Shown: piece after piece, positions 26,548 through 34,671 of the stretch | How the letters are laid out: every line of letters starts with the position of its first letter | Position numbering within the stretch: the stretch's first letter is position 1 | NCBI RefSeq assembly: GCF_000169095.1 | Contig: NZ_AAVU01000001.1 | Span: 124,001 to 188,000, forward strand | Reading direction: 5' to 3' | DNA: 64,000 bases | Source of the DNA: Lyngbya sp. PCC 8106 | GTDB lineage: Bacteria; Cyanobacteriota; Cyanobacteriia; Cyanobacteriales; Microcoleaceae | Program-made: the position numbers and the translations under genes | Notes under the pieces: generated by a model | What the model was told of the DNA's origin: nothing | Seen by the model: the letters and a program-made list of their open reading frames with translations, nothing else | The model's database searches: none

Positions 26548-26679
26548 ATGAATCCCAAAGGATTTAAAAATCAGTGGACTAAAAAAGGACATTTTGTAGT
26601 TCCAAAATTGTTAGATAGTTCTGCGGTTAATGAGCTAAAGTTAATCTGCGATTGCATTCGAGAGCGCTCTTTCATCTAG
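26548..26679 (+). pseudogene. Relic of a phytanoyl-CoA-dioxygenase-like gene (N-terminus only)
   Basis: A 43-codon open frame whose start resembles the N-terminus of PhyH-type Fe(II)/2-oxoglutarate dioxygenases: QWTKKGHFVVPKLLDS then AVNELKLICDCIRE, the typical 'dGyfvvp.ll....v..l......i' opening. A stop follows and no further family motifs (HxD...H) are seen downstream, so only the first segment survives. There is no ribosome binding site. The assignment rests on a short match. Confidence 0.45.
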
Positions 26680-26889
26680 ATATTCCGAGGGACAATTTCT
26701 TGGAGTAGGTTAGTCTAAACTCCAGTTATAAATAAATATTACAAAAACAATTTAACACTTGATTATCAGAGTTATACTTGGCGACAAGGAAGTAAACGGC
26801 TTTACGCAAAATGTTTCAAATCTTTGTTAGATAAATGAGTCGTTTATTTTAATTGTGTTCGTTTTTATGTAATTGTAGGAGAAAATTTG

Positions 26890-29016
26890 ATGCCTCAATC
26901 TCCCAATCCCAATGTACCCCCTGGCGTGAATCCAGACCCAATACCAGTTCGCCCCCTCCCTCCAGTAGGAAACGAAAACCAGCTAACTCCGACTGGTGGA
27001 CTTCCCCCTGGTGCTATATCCACCGCTATTCCCCTTAATTTAATAAGTGGTTTCCATGATGGGAGCAATCCTCCTGGTACTGTATCTAGCCCTACACGTT
27101 CTGTTCCGCCATTCGGTGGTAGTGTAAAAGCCAATACATCAGGGGTTTGGATATCAGTCAAAGATAAGGGTGATAAAGCAAAAAGCAACCTCACTGGAAT
27201 TAATACCAATCAGGTTAATTGGGGAACGCCTTATAAACCAGATAATCCACAAGAGCGTCAAAGTGCTTACCAATTTGATGGCCTAACTCCAGCAACTTTA
27301 ACCTTAGATGGAAAAGACTGTTTGTTGGGGACATTCACTCACTTTAACTATACGATTACAGGCGATTACAGCATCTCTCAGGCAATCCTCAAGCTAACTA
27401 TCCAGATTCAGGGAGTCGGGACAAAAGAGTTTAATGTAACATTCAACCACAATGAAACTCCCAATAAACCTGGACCTGTTCCAGATAAGGTTTCTATTCC
27501 AGAAATTTCAGCCACACAAGAAGTCACCATTCAAGGAAAAGCCTACGCACTGACCATCACGGGCTTTTTACAGAATGAGAAAGTCACGAGAAATTTCATA
27601 ACGGAAGAAAGTAAAGATAATAAAGCCGAAATTTATTGCAAGTTGGTGTTAATTGAGGAACCAGTACAACCAGTTTCCCCTCCAGTTACTCCTACGTGCT
27701 ATCTCATTGTTCTTCCCTCTTGTCCTTGTCCACCGCCTCAACCCCCAGTATCGCCAATTTTCGTGATTTATCCACCAACAGGTGTGATTCCGGGAGGACA
27801 AACTGGACCGACTGTAATTCCGGGAGGACAAATCGGACCGACTGTAATTCCGGGAGGACAAATCGGACCGACTGTAATTCCGGGAGGACAAATCGGACCG
27901 ACTGTGATTCCGGGAGGACAAACTGGACCGACTGTGATTCCGGGAAGACAAATCGGACCAACTGTGATTCCGGGAGGACAAACTGGACCGACTGTGATTC
28001 CGGGAAGACAAATCGGACCGACTATCATTCCAGGACAACAAACTGGCCCGACTGTGATTCCGGGAAGACAAATTGGACCGACTATCATTCCAGGACAACA
28101 AACTGGCCCAACTGTGATTCCGGGAAGACAAATCGGACCGACTATCATTCCAGGGCAACAAACTGGACCAACTGTGATTCCGGGAAGACAAATCGGACCG
28201 ACTATCATTCCAGGACAACAAACTGGACCAACTGTGATTCCGGGAAGACAAATCGGACCGACTATCATTCCAGGACAACAAACTGGACCAACTGTGATTC
28301 CGGGAAGACAAATCGGACCGACTATCATTCCAGGGCAACAAACTGGCCCAACTGTGATTCCGGGACAACAAACCGGACCGACTGTGATTCAAGGGGGACA
28401 AACCGGAACAACCATAACGCAACAAACATCATTCATCACATTTTCTATCAGCAGTTTCGGAATTTGGTTAAATGTGGTCGAAGAATTGGCGGGTTATGCC
28501 TATTTAACTGGAATTGGAACTAATCAAATCAGTTGGGGAATTTCTACTGGTCAAGGCGGTCAAAGTTCCTATTTCTTTCAAGGTATTACAACAACCTCTA
28601 TTTCCTTAGATGGTTCTTACTTTACATTAGGAACATTTACTCACTATAACTACCCAGTTACGGGTTATAGTATCCGTTCTGCTACCTTGCAGCTAACAGT
28701 TAATATTAATGGAGTTGAGGTTAACTTTAGCTTCCAGTTTAACCATAATGAGACTCCCAACGCAGGGAGTAATGGAACCTGTCCTCTAACTCCTGGATTT
28801 CCTCCGCCTTGTCCTGATATTGTTTCAATTAGTAATAGTTACTCTCAAGAACTGATAACCATTAACGAAAAACAATACGCTTTATGCGTTGTTGGTTTTA
28901 TCCAAAACAATCAAATTGAGAGTCAATTCATTACCTTTGAAAATCAAGTGAATGTTGCTGAACTTCTCTGTCAATTTGTAGAAGTTAACAACCCTTCTGC
29001 TCCTGCTGCTGCTTAG
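26890..29016 (+). CDS. Repeat-bearing protein with two choice-of-anchor-K-like domains
   Basis: 708 residues; ATG at 26890 preceded by GTAGGAG at a suitable distance (a TTG just before is also open). In order: Pro-rich N-terminus without signal peptide; a first beta-rich domain (about 75-255) with SGVWISV, NTNQVNWG, LTLDGKDCLLGTFTHFNY, FNHNETPN; a Pro-rich hinge; 21 ten-residue repeats (VIPGGQTGPT type); and a second copy of the domain (about 515-705) with FGIWLNV, GTNQISWG, SLDGSYFTLGTFTHYNYP, FNHNETPN. The domain resembles the 'choice-of-anchor K' family, which normally precedes a C-terminal sorting signal; none is present here. The same domain occurs once in 29990-31015. Likely a structural or adhesive protein; localisation unknown. 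Confidence 0.75.
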   Translation: MPQSPNPNVPPGVNPDPIPVRPLPPVGNENQLTPTGGLPPGAISTAIPLNLISGFHDGSNPPGTVSSPTRSVPPFGGSVKANTSGVWISVKDKGDKAKSNLTGINTNQVNWGTPYKPDNPQERQSAYQFDGLTPATLTLDGKDCLLGTFTHFNYTITGDYSISQAILKLTIQIQGVGTKEFNVTFNHNETPNKPGPVPDKVSIPEISATQEVTIQGKAYALTITGFLQNEKVTRNFITEESKDNKAEIYCKLVLIEEPVQPVSPPVTPTCYLIVLPSCPCPPPQPPVSPIFVIYPPTGVIPGGQTGPTVIPGGQIGPTVIPGGQIGPTVIPGGQIGPTVIPGGQTGPTVIPGRQIGPTVIPGGQTGPTVIPGRQIGPTIIPGQQTGPTVIPGRQIGPTIIPGQQTGPTVIPGRQIGPTIIPGQQTGPTVIPGRQIGPTIIPGQQTGPTVIPGRQIGPTIIPGQQTGPTVIPGRQIGPTIIPGQQTGPTVIPGQQTGPTVIQGGQTGTTITQQTSFITFSISSFGIWLNVVEELAGYAYLTGIGTNQISWGISTGQGGQSSYFFQGITTTSISLDGSYFTLGTFTHYNYPVTGYSIRSATLQLTVNINGVEVNFSFQFNHNETPNAGSNGTCPLTPGFPPPCPDIVSISNSYSQELITINEKQYALCVVGFIQNNQIESQFITFENQVNVAELLCQFVEVNNPSAPAAA
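27784..28413 (+). repeat. Array of 21 coding 30-bp repeats with 60-bp higher-order unit
   Basis: Twenty-one in-frame 30-bp units encoding VIPG(G/R/Q)Q(I/T)GPT. The 5' part is mostly VIPGGQ.GPT. From about 27990 units alternate strictly as VIPGRQIGPT then IIPGQQTGPT, a 60-bp higher-order period repeated about six times, so the array expanded at least twice at different scales. The encoded peptide is Pro/Gly/Gln-rich, likely extended or beta-turn forming. Confidence 0.97.
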
Positions 29017-29050
29017 ATAATGACTCTACTCAATTTACTTTGTTACCACT

Positions 29051-29917
29051 ATGTCTGAAACAACTCTTATTTCCGAGAGTAAGCAGGTTTTAACTGCCGG
29101 CTTAAAGTTATTTGTTGACCCTAATGGCTCTGATGAAACAGGTCAAGGGACGGAAAATAATCCCTTTGCCACGATTGACTATGCTGTGGTTTGGGCAAAT
29201 AGTAACTACGACTTTAGCGAAAAATTTGATCTCCTCGTATCAGTTGCACCCGGAACTTACGATGCTGTTCAAATCTATGGTCATAATGCACGACAAGTAG
29301 AAATTGTTGGTTCTCCCGATAATCCTGGATCTGTTCAAATCAAACCCATTCGAGTAGAAATTTTTGGTTCTCCCGATAATCCTGGATCTGTTCAAATCAA
29401 ACCCTTTCGAGAAGATGCGGACTTTGGACTCGCCGTAAGTTTTTATTCTTCTGTAATTGTGAGAGGATTAACTCTTGCATCTGTTAATGTCACAGGTTTC
29501 TCAAACCTCGAAATTGAAAACTGTCATCTGTCTCCCTCAACAGCTTCTCCCTCATTGGTCTTTTGCAGTGACCACAGCACAGTTGTCCTGGAATCAGCCT
29601 TGGTGAAAGCAGGAAAGATTGGCAATGAACAAAACAGTTCGTGTTATAAATGTGAGCTTCATTCTCACGTTGAAGTAGCCGAAGTTGACTATGAAGCTAA
29701 TGTCGAGTGTGGAATTTTTTGTGATGCTCGATTTTTTGCTTCTATTAGTCTTGAGGCAGATATGGACACCAAAAATAATGTCAAAGCTATGCGGCTTGCT
29801 CGTGCTATTGCTAAAAGTATTATCTGTGATGTGGATTTCTTCCCTGAAAAAGGAACTCAGCCGAACATCGTCAATTTAGGAGGAGAAATTGGCACAATAC
29901 CAGATGATCAACTCTAG
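29051..29917 (+). CDS. Beta-helix (DUF1565-like) protein
   Basis: 288 residues, 34 bases behind the preceding gene and so likely in the same operon. The N-terminal LKLFVDPNGSDETGQGTENN followed by PFATIDYAV is the typical opening of DUF1565/pectate-lyase-like beta-helix domains found in tail-spike and surface proteins. Beta-helix rungs follow (FDLLVSVAPGTYDAVQIYG; SVIVRGLTLASVNV; NLEIENCHLS). A 19-residue segment VEI.GSPDNPGSVQIKP.R is duplicated in tandem (57 bp, 29297-29410). There is no signal peptide. Cysteines are frequent in the C-terminal part. A truncated second copy of the gene start lies at 31077-31166. Catalytic role not evident. Confidence 0.7.
   Translation: MSETTLISESKQVLTAGLKLFVDPNGSDETGQGTENNPFATIDYAVVWANSNYDFSEKFDLLVSVAPGTYDAVQIYGHNARQVEIVGSPDNPGSVQIKPIRVEIFGSPDNPGSVQIKPFREDADFGLAVSFYSSVIVRGLTLASVNVTGFSNLEIENCHLSPSTASPSLVFCSDHSTVVLESALVKAGKIGNEQNSSCYKCELHSHVEVAEVDYEANVECGIFCDARFFASISLEADMDTKNNVKAMRLARAIAKSIICDVDFFPEKGTQPNIVNLGGEIGTIPDDQL
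29297..29410 (+). repeat. 57-bp tandem duplication within beta-helix gene
   Basis: Two in-frame 57-bp copies (29297-29353, 29354-29410) differing by only a few bases. They add one extra turn-like unit to the predicted beta-helix. Confidence 0.95.
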
Positions 29918-29989
29918 AAACTTCTCTTGCTGAAGTCTCTAAGATACAGTTAACAATTTCAGTCATTAATTCAGGAGAAAGTTATTATT

Positions 29990-31015
29990 ATGGGTTGCCG
30001 TAAAAGACGACGCAGTTGTCGAAGAAAATGTCCAAAACCTTGCGGACCTTGTGGCGGTGGAAATGATTGTAAACCACCGGTAAAGCCAACAATAGATCCA
30101 CCAAAAGAACCGGAAACAGGAGGATCAGGATCTTCTGCAACGTCACAGTCAATCCCTCAAATTATATTCATTAGTTATCCAGGCTGTTGTCATTCAGGTT
30201 ATACAACAACAGGACAATCTGGGTATGTAATACCAGGACAATCTGGATATGTGATTCCGGGGCAATCTGGATATGTGATTCCGGGGCAATCTGGGTATGT
30301 AATACCAGGACAATCTGGTTATGGAATTTCGGGGCAATCTGGGTATGGGATTTCGGGACAATCTGGATACCTCACACAACAGATATCATCCTTTTCAATT
30401 AGCACTGTAGGGATTTGGTTAGTGAGCCAAGAGTTCTCTAGTTATGGCTATGTAACAGGAGTGGGAACTAATCAGCTTAGTTGGGGAGTACCAGTCTATC
30501 AAGGATATCAAAGTTCTTATTACTTTGAGGGTATTACCACAGCTTCCATTTCTTTAGATGGTTCTGACTTTATATTAGGAACATTGACTCACTATCACTA
30601 CCCAATTAGTAGTTCTGCTATGAATTCTGTCACATTGCAGCTAACAGTTAACATCAACTCTATTAATGTTAACTTCTGCTTTGAGTTGAGCTACAATAAC
30701 GTCTGCATTGACCCGGTAATGAACATAGTTCGTCCTCCTCAAATTTCTGAGGTTAGTCAATCTCAACCTTCTGGGGTCAGCCAATCTTCTGTGGCTAGTC
30801 AATCTCAAACTCCTGGGGCTAGTCAATCTCTTCCTCCTGATATTGTGTCTATTCGTAATACTCAGTCTCAAGAGACTGTAATAATCGATGGAAAACAATA
30901 TGCTTTAAGTCTTTCTGGTTTCTTCCAAAATAATCAGATTGAACTTGGATTTAAGACTTGGCCTAATCAAGTGAACGCTGTTCAACTGATCGGAAAATTT
31001 GTAGAAGTTCAATAG
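29990..31015 (+). CDS. Cys/Arg-rich, GQSGYVIP-repeat protein with choice-of-anchor-K-like domain
   Basis: 341 residues; AGGAG 12 bases before the ATG. The N-terminus is strikingly basic and Cys-rich (MGCRKRRRSCRRKC PKPCGPCGGG in two parts), then Pro-rich, then seven 8-residue repeats GQSGYVIP (30212-30379), then one domain homologous to both domains of 26890-29016 (FSISTVGIWLV, GTNQLSWG, SLDGSDFILGTLTHYHYP, LQLTVNINS). An S/Q/P-rich insert (SQSQPSGVSQSS) interrupts the domain before the conserved PDIVSI...KQYAL end. It is a paralogue of the upstream gene with a different repeat linker, produced by module duplication. No signal peptide. Possible structural surface role, inferred only. Confidence 0.72.
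   Translation: MGCRKRRRSCRRKCPKPCGPCGGGNDCKPPVKPTIDPPKEPETGGSGSSATSQSIPQIIFISYPGCCHSGYTTTGQSGYVIPGQSGYVIPGQSGYVIPGQSGYVIPGQSGYGISGQSGYGISGQSGYLTQQISSFSISTVGIWLVSQEFSSYGYVTGVGTNQLSWGVPVYQGYQSSYYFEGITTASISLDGSDFILGTLTHYHYPISSSAMNSVTLQLTVNINSINVNFCFELSYNNVCIDPVMNIVRPPQISEVSQSQPSGVSQSSVASQSQTPGASQSLPPDIVSIRNTQSQETVIIDGKQYALSLSGFFQNNQIELGFKTWPNQVNAVQLIGKFVEVQ
30212..30379 (+). repeat. Seven coding 24-bp repeats (GQSGYVIP)
   Basis: Seven in-frame copies of a 24-bp unit; copies 5 and 6 read GQSGYGIS and the seventh trails off as GQSGYLTQ. The Gly/Gln/Ser/Tyr composition is like that of low-complexity adhesive or phase-separating linkers. Confidence 0.95.
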
Positions 31016-31076
31016 CATTGCTCCCTCTGCTGCTGCTCTTAGATAATGGCTCTACTCAATTTACTTTGTTACCACT

Positions 31077-31166
31077 ATGTCTGAAACAACTCTTATTTCC
31101 GAGAGTAAGCAGGTTTTAACTGCCAGCTTAAAGTTATTTGTTGACCCAAATGGCTTTATAGTCTGA
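31077..31166 (+). pseudogene. Truncated duplicate of the 29051 beta-helix gene start
   Basis: About 120 bases (31030-31153) repeat almost exactly the leader and first 26 codons of the gene at 29051, including MSETTLISESKQVLTA and LKLFVDPNG. The copy then diverges and stops at a TGA (31164-31166) after 29 codons. It lies in the same position behind the anchor-K-type gene as the intact copy does, so the two-gene module was duplicated in tandem and the second beta-helix gene was lost. Confidence 0.93.
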
Positions 31167-31283
31167 TTCATTGAGACAACTTGTTGTTGAGTTATGGTTG
31201 ACTAGCCAGACTCAGCAAGCATTGTTATATTTCCCGTTAAGAGGGATCATCCCTGTTTTGTAGCACAATGAAATCCAAGAATA

Positions 31284-31309
31284 GAAAAGGGCGCAAACCA
31301 CAGCGCCCC
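31284..31309 (-). terminator. Intrinsic terminator of argD
   Basis: Perfect stem GGGCGC (31289-31294) and GCGCCC (31303-31308), followed on the minus strand by TTTTC. It lies about 20 bases past the argD stop. Confidence 0.85.
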
Positions 31310-31329
31310 TACGATGTTTTTAACTAAAA

Positions 31330-32601
31330 TTACTTAGATTCAAGCAATTTTGACAGGGCTGTTTTTAGCATTTTAACAGCTTGATTAACTTCAGCTTCTG
31401 TAACAATTAAAGGGGGAACAAACCGCACCACTTTCGGGCCAGCCGGAACCAACAGTAAACCTTCTTCCATCGCTGCTTTGACGATTTCAATCGAAGTTAA
31501 TTCGGCTTCTGCATTCAGTTCCAAACCATTAATTAAACCCCAACCTCGGACATCTACAATTAAGTCAGGATGTTGAGTTGCGATCGCCTGAAGTTGACTG
31601 CGAAGTTGTTCACCCCGGCGTTGAACATTCTCCAAAAGATTCTGCTGTTCAATCGTTTGACAAACACACAGCGCAACCGCACAAGCAAAGGGATTTCCGC
31701 CAAAGGTACTCGCATGATTCCCCGGTTCAAACACATCGCAAAACGACTTACAAAGCATCGCCCCGATAGGAATACCGCCACCAAGTCCTTTCGCAGAAGT
31801 GAAAATATCCGGTTCAATTCCCAGATTTTCATATCCCCAGAGTTTACCACTACGACCCATTCCCACCTGCACTTCATCCAGAATTAACAAAATGCCTTTT
31901 TCGGTGCAGATTTCCCGAACTCTTTGGAAATAAGCCAAATCTCCCGGACGAACTCCCCCTTCACCTTGCAGTGCTTCGAGCATAATTGCCGAGACTCGAC
32001 GTTCATGACTATCAAGTTCAGCAATGGTGGTTTCTAGGGCAGTAATATCGTTGTAAGGTACATAAGCAAACCCCGGAACAAGGGGGCTAAAGCCTTTTTG
32101 ATATTTAGGTTGTCCAGTGGCGGTAATCGTTGCTAAGGTGCGACCATGAAAGCTAGCATGAGCTGTGATGATCACGGGGTCAGCAATATTTAACTTGTCG
32201 TGAGCGTACTTACGAGCGAGTTTAATCGCCCCTTCATTCGCTTCGGCACCCGAGTTACAAAAGAAGACTTTATCAGCGCAAGAATGAGCGGTGAGCCAAG
32301 TCGCGAGTTCTCCTTGGGGGGGAACATAATACAAGTTGGAGACATGATGCAGCGTCTTTATCTGCCGGGTAACGGTATCAATAAACGCCGGATGAGCGTG
32401 TCCAAGCGTGCAAGTTGCAATTCCCGCTACAAAGTCCAAATATTCTCGTCCATCCGTATCCCAAAGGCGACACCCCTCACCTCGTTCTAGGGCAAGGGGA
32501 AAACGTCCATAGGTATTCATCACATGAGCGTTAAACTCATCTGGACTGAAGGGCGTTGTGTTGGTCGTTCTAGAGTCTTTAAATAGTGTCTTTAAGATCA
32601 C
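31330..32601 (-). CDS. argD: Acetylornithine aminotransferase
   Basis: 423-residue class III PLP-dependent aminotransferase. It converts N-acetylglutamate semialdehyde and glutamate to N-acetylornithine and 2-oxoglutarate in arginine synthesis. Visible: YLDFVAGIATCTLGHAHP, the PLP phosphate-binding FFCNSGAEANEGAIKLAR, SFHGRTLATI, LILDEVQVGMGRSG with the PLP-contacting Asp, and the Schiff-base lysine in TSAKGLGGGIPIGA (about 269). Length is close to that of cyanobacterial ArgD. Succinylornithine or ornithine transaminase activity is possible, but ArgD is the usual function in cyanobacteria. A TnpB-type RNA end lies 85 bases upstream, pointing at its promoter region. Confidence 0.93.
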   Translation of the reverse strand: MILKTLFKDSRTTNTTPFSPDEFNAHVMNTYGRFPLALERGEGCRLWDTDGREYLDFVAGIATCTLGHAHPAFIDTVTRQIKTLHHVSNLYYVPPQGELATWLTAHSCADKVFFCNSGAEANEGAIKLARKYAHDKLNIADPVIITAHASFHGRTLATITATGQPKYQKGFSPLVPGFAYVPYNDITALETTIAELDSHERRVSAIMLEALQGEGGVRPGDLAYFQRVREICTEKGILLILDEVQVGMGRSGKLWGYENLGIEPDIFTSAKGLGGGIPIGAMLCKSFCDVFEPGNHASTFGGNPFACAVALCVCQTIEQQNLLENVQRRGEQLRSQLQAIATQHPDLIVDVRGWGLINGLELNAEAELTSIEIVKAAMEEGLLLVPAGPKVVRFVPPLIVTEAEVNQAVKMLKTALSKLLESK

Positions 32602-32685
32602 AGTGAACTCCTAAACCTTAGCTTTAGTTTCTATCCTGACCTTGATTTTAGGCGAAAAATTTAGATTAGGGGCGTCACAAATGAT

Positions 32686-33090
32686 TTGACATACTCCCCA
32701 TTTCTAAAGAAAGGGGATTCTCCAAGCCTCACGGCTTTGGATTACTGATTCATTGACAACCCTTACAGCAAGCTAGTTTCCTAACCTACTCCAGAGGGGT
32801 TCGTCTCCCCAGTCGTTCATCCCATTTCAGAGATAGTTTCGGTATGCCCTACCGTACTTGAGAAAAAAATGCTTGATTCTCTGTACTTGGTGCTTTAAGG
32901 TTTTATATGGCCAAAGCATTCCTGGCAAGAACCCCGTACCTTAAGTTTTCAAGGTTCATTGCATCGATTAGATGCTGGGTTTTTAAACTGGTTGAATACC
33001 CTGCCAGTAGAGTTATTATAGCATTAGAAAGAGCCTTATATCCCCATACCTGAAGGTAGGGGCGTGTGCGGCAATTTTTGGTAAAATGCT
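32686..33090 (-). ncRNA. Orphan TnpB-type right-end (reRNA/omega-RNA-like) relic
   Basis: On the minus strand this segment ends with two hairpins laid out exactly as at the right end of an IS200/IS605-type tnpB element: CCAAAGCC...GGCTTGG (32722-32740), then CCCC(A)TTTCT/AGAAAGGGG (32696-32716), then GAGTATGTCAA ending at 32686. The same layout, with different stem bases, occurs at 45507-45557 in the IS region. A third hairpin, CCCC.TACCT/AGGTA.GGGG, lies at 33042-33062. No tnpB gene remains: the only open frame (32903-33223, minus) has no transposase motif. It sits between psbV2 and argD. It may be a dead remnant, a non-autonomous element or an expressed guide RNA; I favour remnant. Confidence 0.5.
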
Positions 33091-33225
33091 TAAGATCGTT
33101 AACATTCACTGACACGTTTACATTAATGTCGGTGGGTAATCTGTCTGTTTTCTGCCGTTTTTGGGGATCATTTCCGGTCAAGACGAGAACCAGCGACCCA
33201 GAGATTAAAAGGCTATATTCCAAAT

Positions 33226-33753
33226 CTACATTCTAAATTCAGGGGGGAGTTCGTTGGCTTCCTGCGTTTTTCCCCAACCGGGTGCCGCTTGCGCCGAACG
33301 AATAATATAAGCGGCTAACTTCTCAGCTTGCACTTGAGACATCCAACTTTCTGAAATTTGACGACACCAATAGTTGGTATCGCTGCCATCAAAGCTGAGT
33401 GGATATCGAAAATAACTCACGAGATTTTTAATATTATCACGAGCCGGAGTCGCGGCTTTCAAATCTTCGAGAGATAAAGAGACAGTCGGGTAAGGAATGT
33501 TAACACCCCCGGCGTGACAGTTGAGACAACTCGCCTCAAACAGCATTTTACCTGTATTAATATCTTCCGGCAAAAATTGCTGAGTATGACCTTGATTATC
33601 GGCCGGAATTTCGACAGGTTGACTCGCTAAATAGCGACGGACATAGGGATCAACACCATCTGCTAAAACCGGAGAATGAACGGCAAAAACCCCGAGTCCA
33701 ATCCCTAAAAAAACGACTAAGAAGTTGAAAAATTTTTGAATTATAAATCGCAT
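33226..33753 (-). CDS. psbV2: PsbV2-type c-type cytochrome
   Basis: 175-residue cytochrome c with a signal peptide (FLVVFLGIGLGVFAVHSPVLA, cleaved near residue 31), exported to the thylakoid lumen. The haem site is CLNCH (76-80). The rest follows cytochrome c-550: NTGKMLFEASCLNCHAGG, PARDNIKNLVSYFRYP. It lacks the ELHPS histidine of PsbV that is the second haem ligand; the matching region reads NYWCRQ, with Cys130 a candidate ligand. It lies 165 bases downstream of psbV on the same strand, the arrangement known for psbV-psbV2 in Thermosynechococcus. The function of PsbV2 is not settled. Confidence 0.85.
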   Translation of the reverse strand: MRFIIQKFFNFLVVFLGIGLGVFAVHSPVLADGVDPYVRRYLASQPVEIPADNQGHTQQFLPEDINTGKMLFEASCLNCHAGGVNIPYPTVSLSLEDLKAATPARDNIKNLVSYFRYPLSFDGSDTNYWCRQISESWMSQVQAEKLAAYIIRSAQAAPGWGKTQEANELPPEFRM

Positions 33754-33917
33754 TGAGTGTTAATTAAATTTAGTTTTTCCTAAAAAATTATATCGTTCAG
33801 ACTTCAGACTTTAGACTTTAGATCAGCCAACCTTTCCCCAAAATCATGCAATCCTTTGTAGAAAAGCAAGCTACCTCTAAAACCCAAAATCCGAAGTCCA
33901 AAACCCGGTTATGTTAT

Positions 33918-34409
33918 TTAACGCAGGTATTTACCACCGCCCCACTGTTCTCCCCGAATTTTGGGTTCAAGCAGAATATAACCCGCAATAGAGTACAGAT
34001 CATCCTCAGTGAGATTTCTCATCTTTGGATAAAGATCTGAACTCTTGGTACTCGGATGTAGTTCTGAAATTTCGTAAAACCCATCATAGGTCGTGGGATT
34101 TTGCATATAGTCTATCAAAGCCCCAATATTATTGCGAGAAGGAACAGCACCTTCAAGGGATTGGGGACTTAAGTTGACATCAGGATTCGTTTTAGTTACA
34201 CCTAACGCATGACATTGAGCGCAAGCATAGTTAAACAGTTGTTTACCCTGTTTAATCTCTTTTAAACTCAGAACAGTTGGCTCCCCTTGTTCGTTGAGGG
34301 GAAATGTCCGTAGGTCTTCTGTTAGTTCGATAGCGTTGGCACTATTGACAAACATTTGAAACGTGAAAAATACAGTGGCTACAGCCAGCCAAATGTATCT
34401 TTTGAGCAT
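33918..34409 (-). CDS. psbV: Photosystem II extrinsic cytochrome c-550
   Basis: 163-residue PsbV. The start is the ATG at 34407-34409, with TAAGGAG directly ahead; the frame is open 38 codons further but that part is not PsbV-like. Signal peptide to about residue 26 (NSANA), mature start near IELTEDLRTFPLN. The haem site is CAQCH, and with mature numbering the axial histidines fall at His41 and His92 (in ELHPS), exactly the known positions. The C-terminus WGGGKYLR is canonical. It binds the lumenal side of photosystem II and stabilises the Mn cluster with PsbU and PsbO. It is probably transcribed ahead of psbV2. Confidence 0.96.
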   Translation of the reverse strand: MLKRYIWLAVATVFFTFQMFVNSANAIELTEDLRTFPLNEQGEPTVLSLKEIKQGKQLFNYACAQCHALGVTKTNPDVNLSPQSLEGAVPSRNNIGALIDYMQNPTTYDGFYEISELHPSTKSSDLYPKMRNLTEDDLYSIAGYILLEPKIRGEQWGGGKYLR

Positions 34410-34671
34410 AATTCTCCTTAACCTTGTGCTAGTTATGGAACCTTGTAATACAAATCGACTCATTTGAAAGTGTTGGTATTGTCTCAATCGTTTGATCAGA
34501 AACACCCAACAATCGAATGTCATGGATCAATCATCCTCTAGGATGTCTCTTTGGTCAAAAGTTTTGATCACAGTTCGTTGATTGGCTCTCGGATGGCCTG
34601 TTGATCCGATTTTCTCCCCCCAAGTTACCATCGCTTGTTCTCTCCCCAAAATTTGTGAGTTGAGCTGCGTG

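Noticed and set aside
27649..28523. Long open frames on both strands and in other phases over the 30-bp array
   Set aside because: Any stop-free 30-bp unit yields long open frames in all phases when repeated. They have monotonous composition and no starts of their own; the forward frame joins two real domains.
32903..33223. 106-codon minus-strand frame between psbV2 and argD
   Set aside because: No TnpB motif (no RuvC residues or zinc ribbon) and unlikely composition; it overlaps the structured RNA-like segment.
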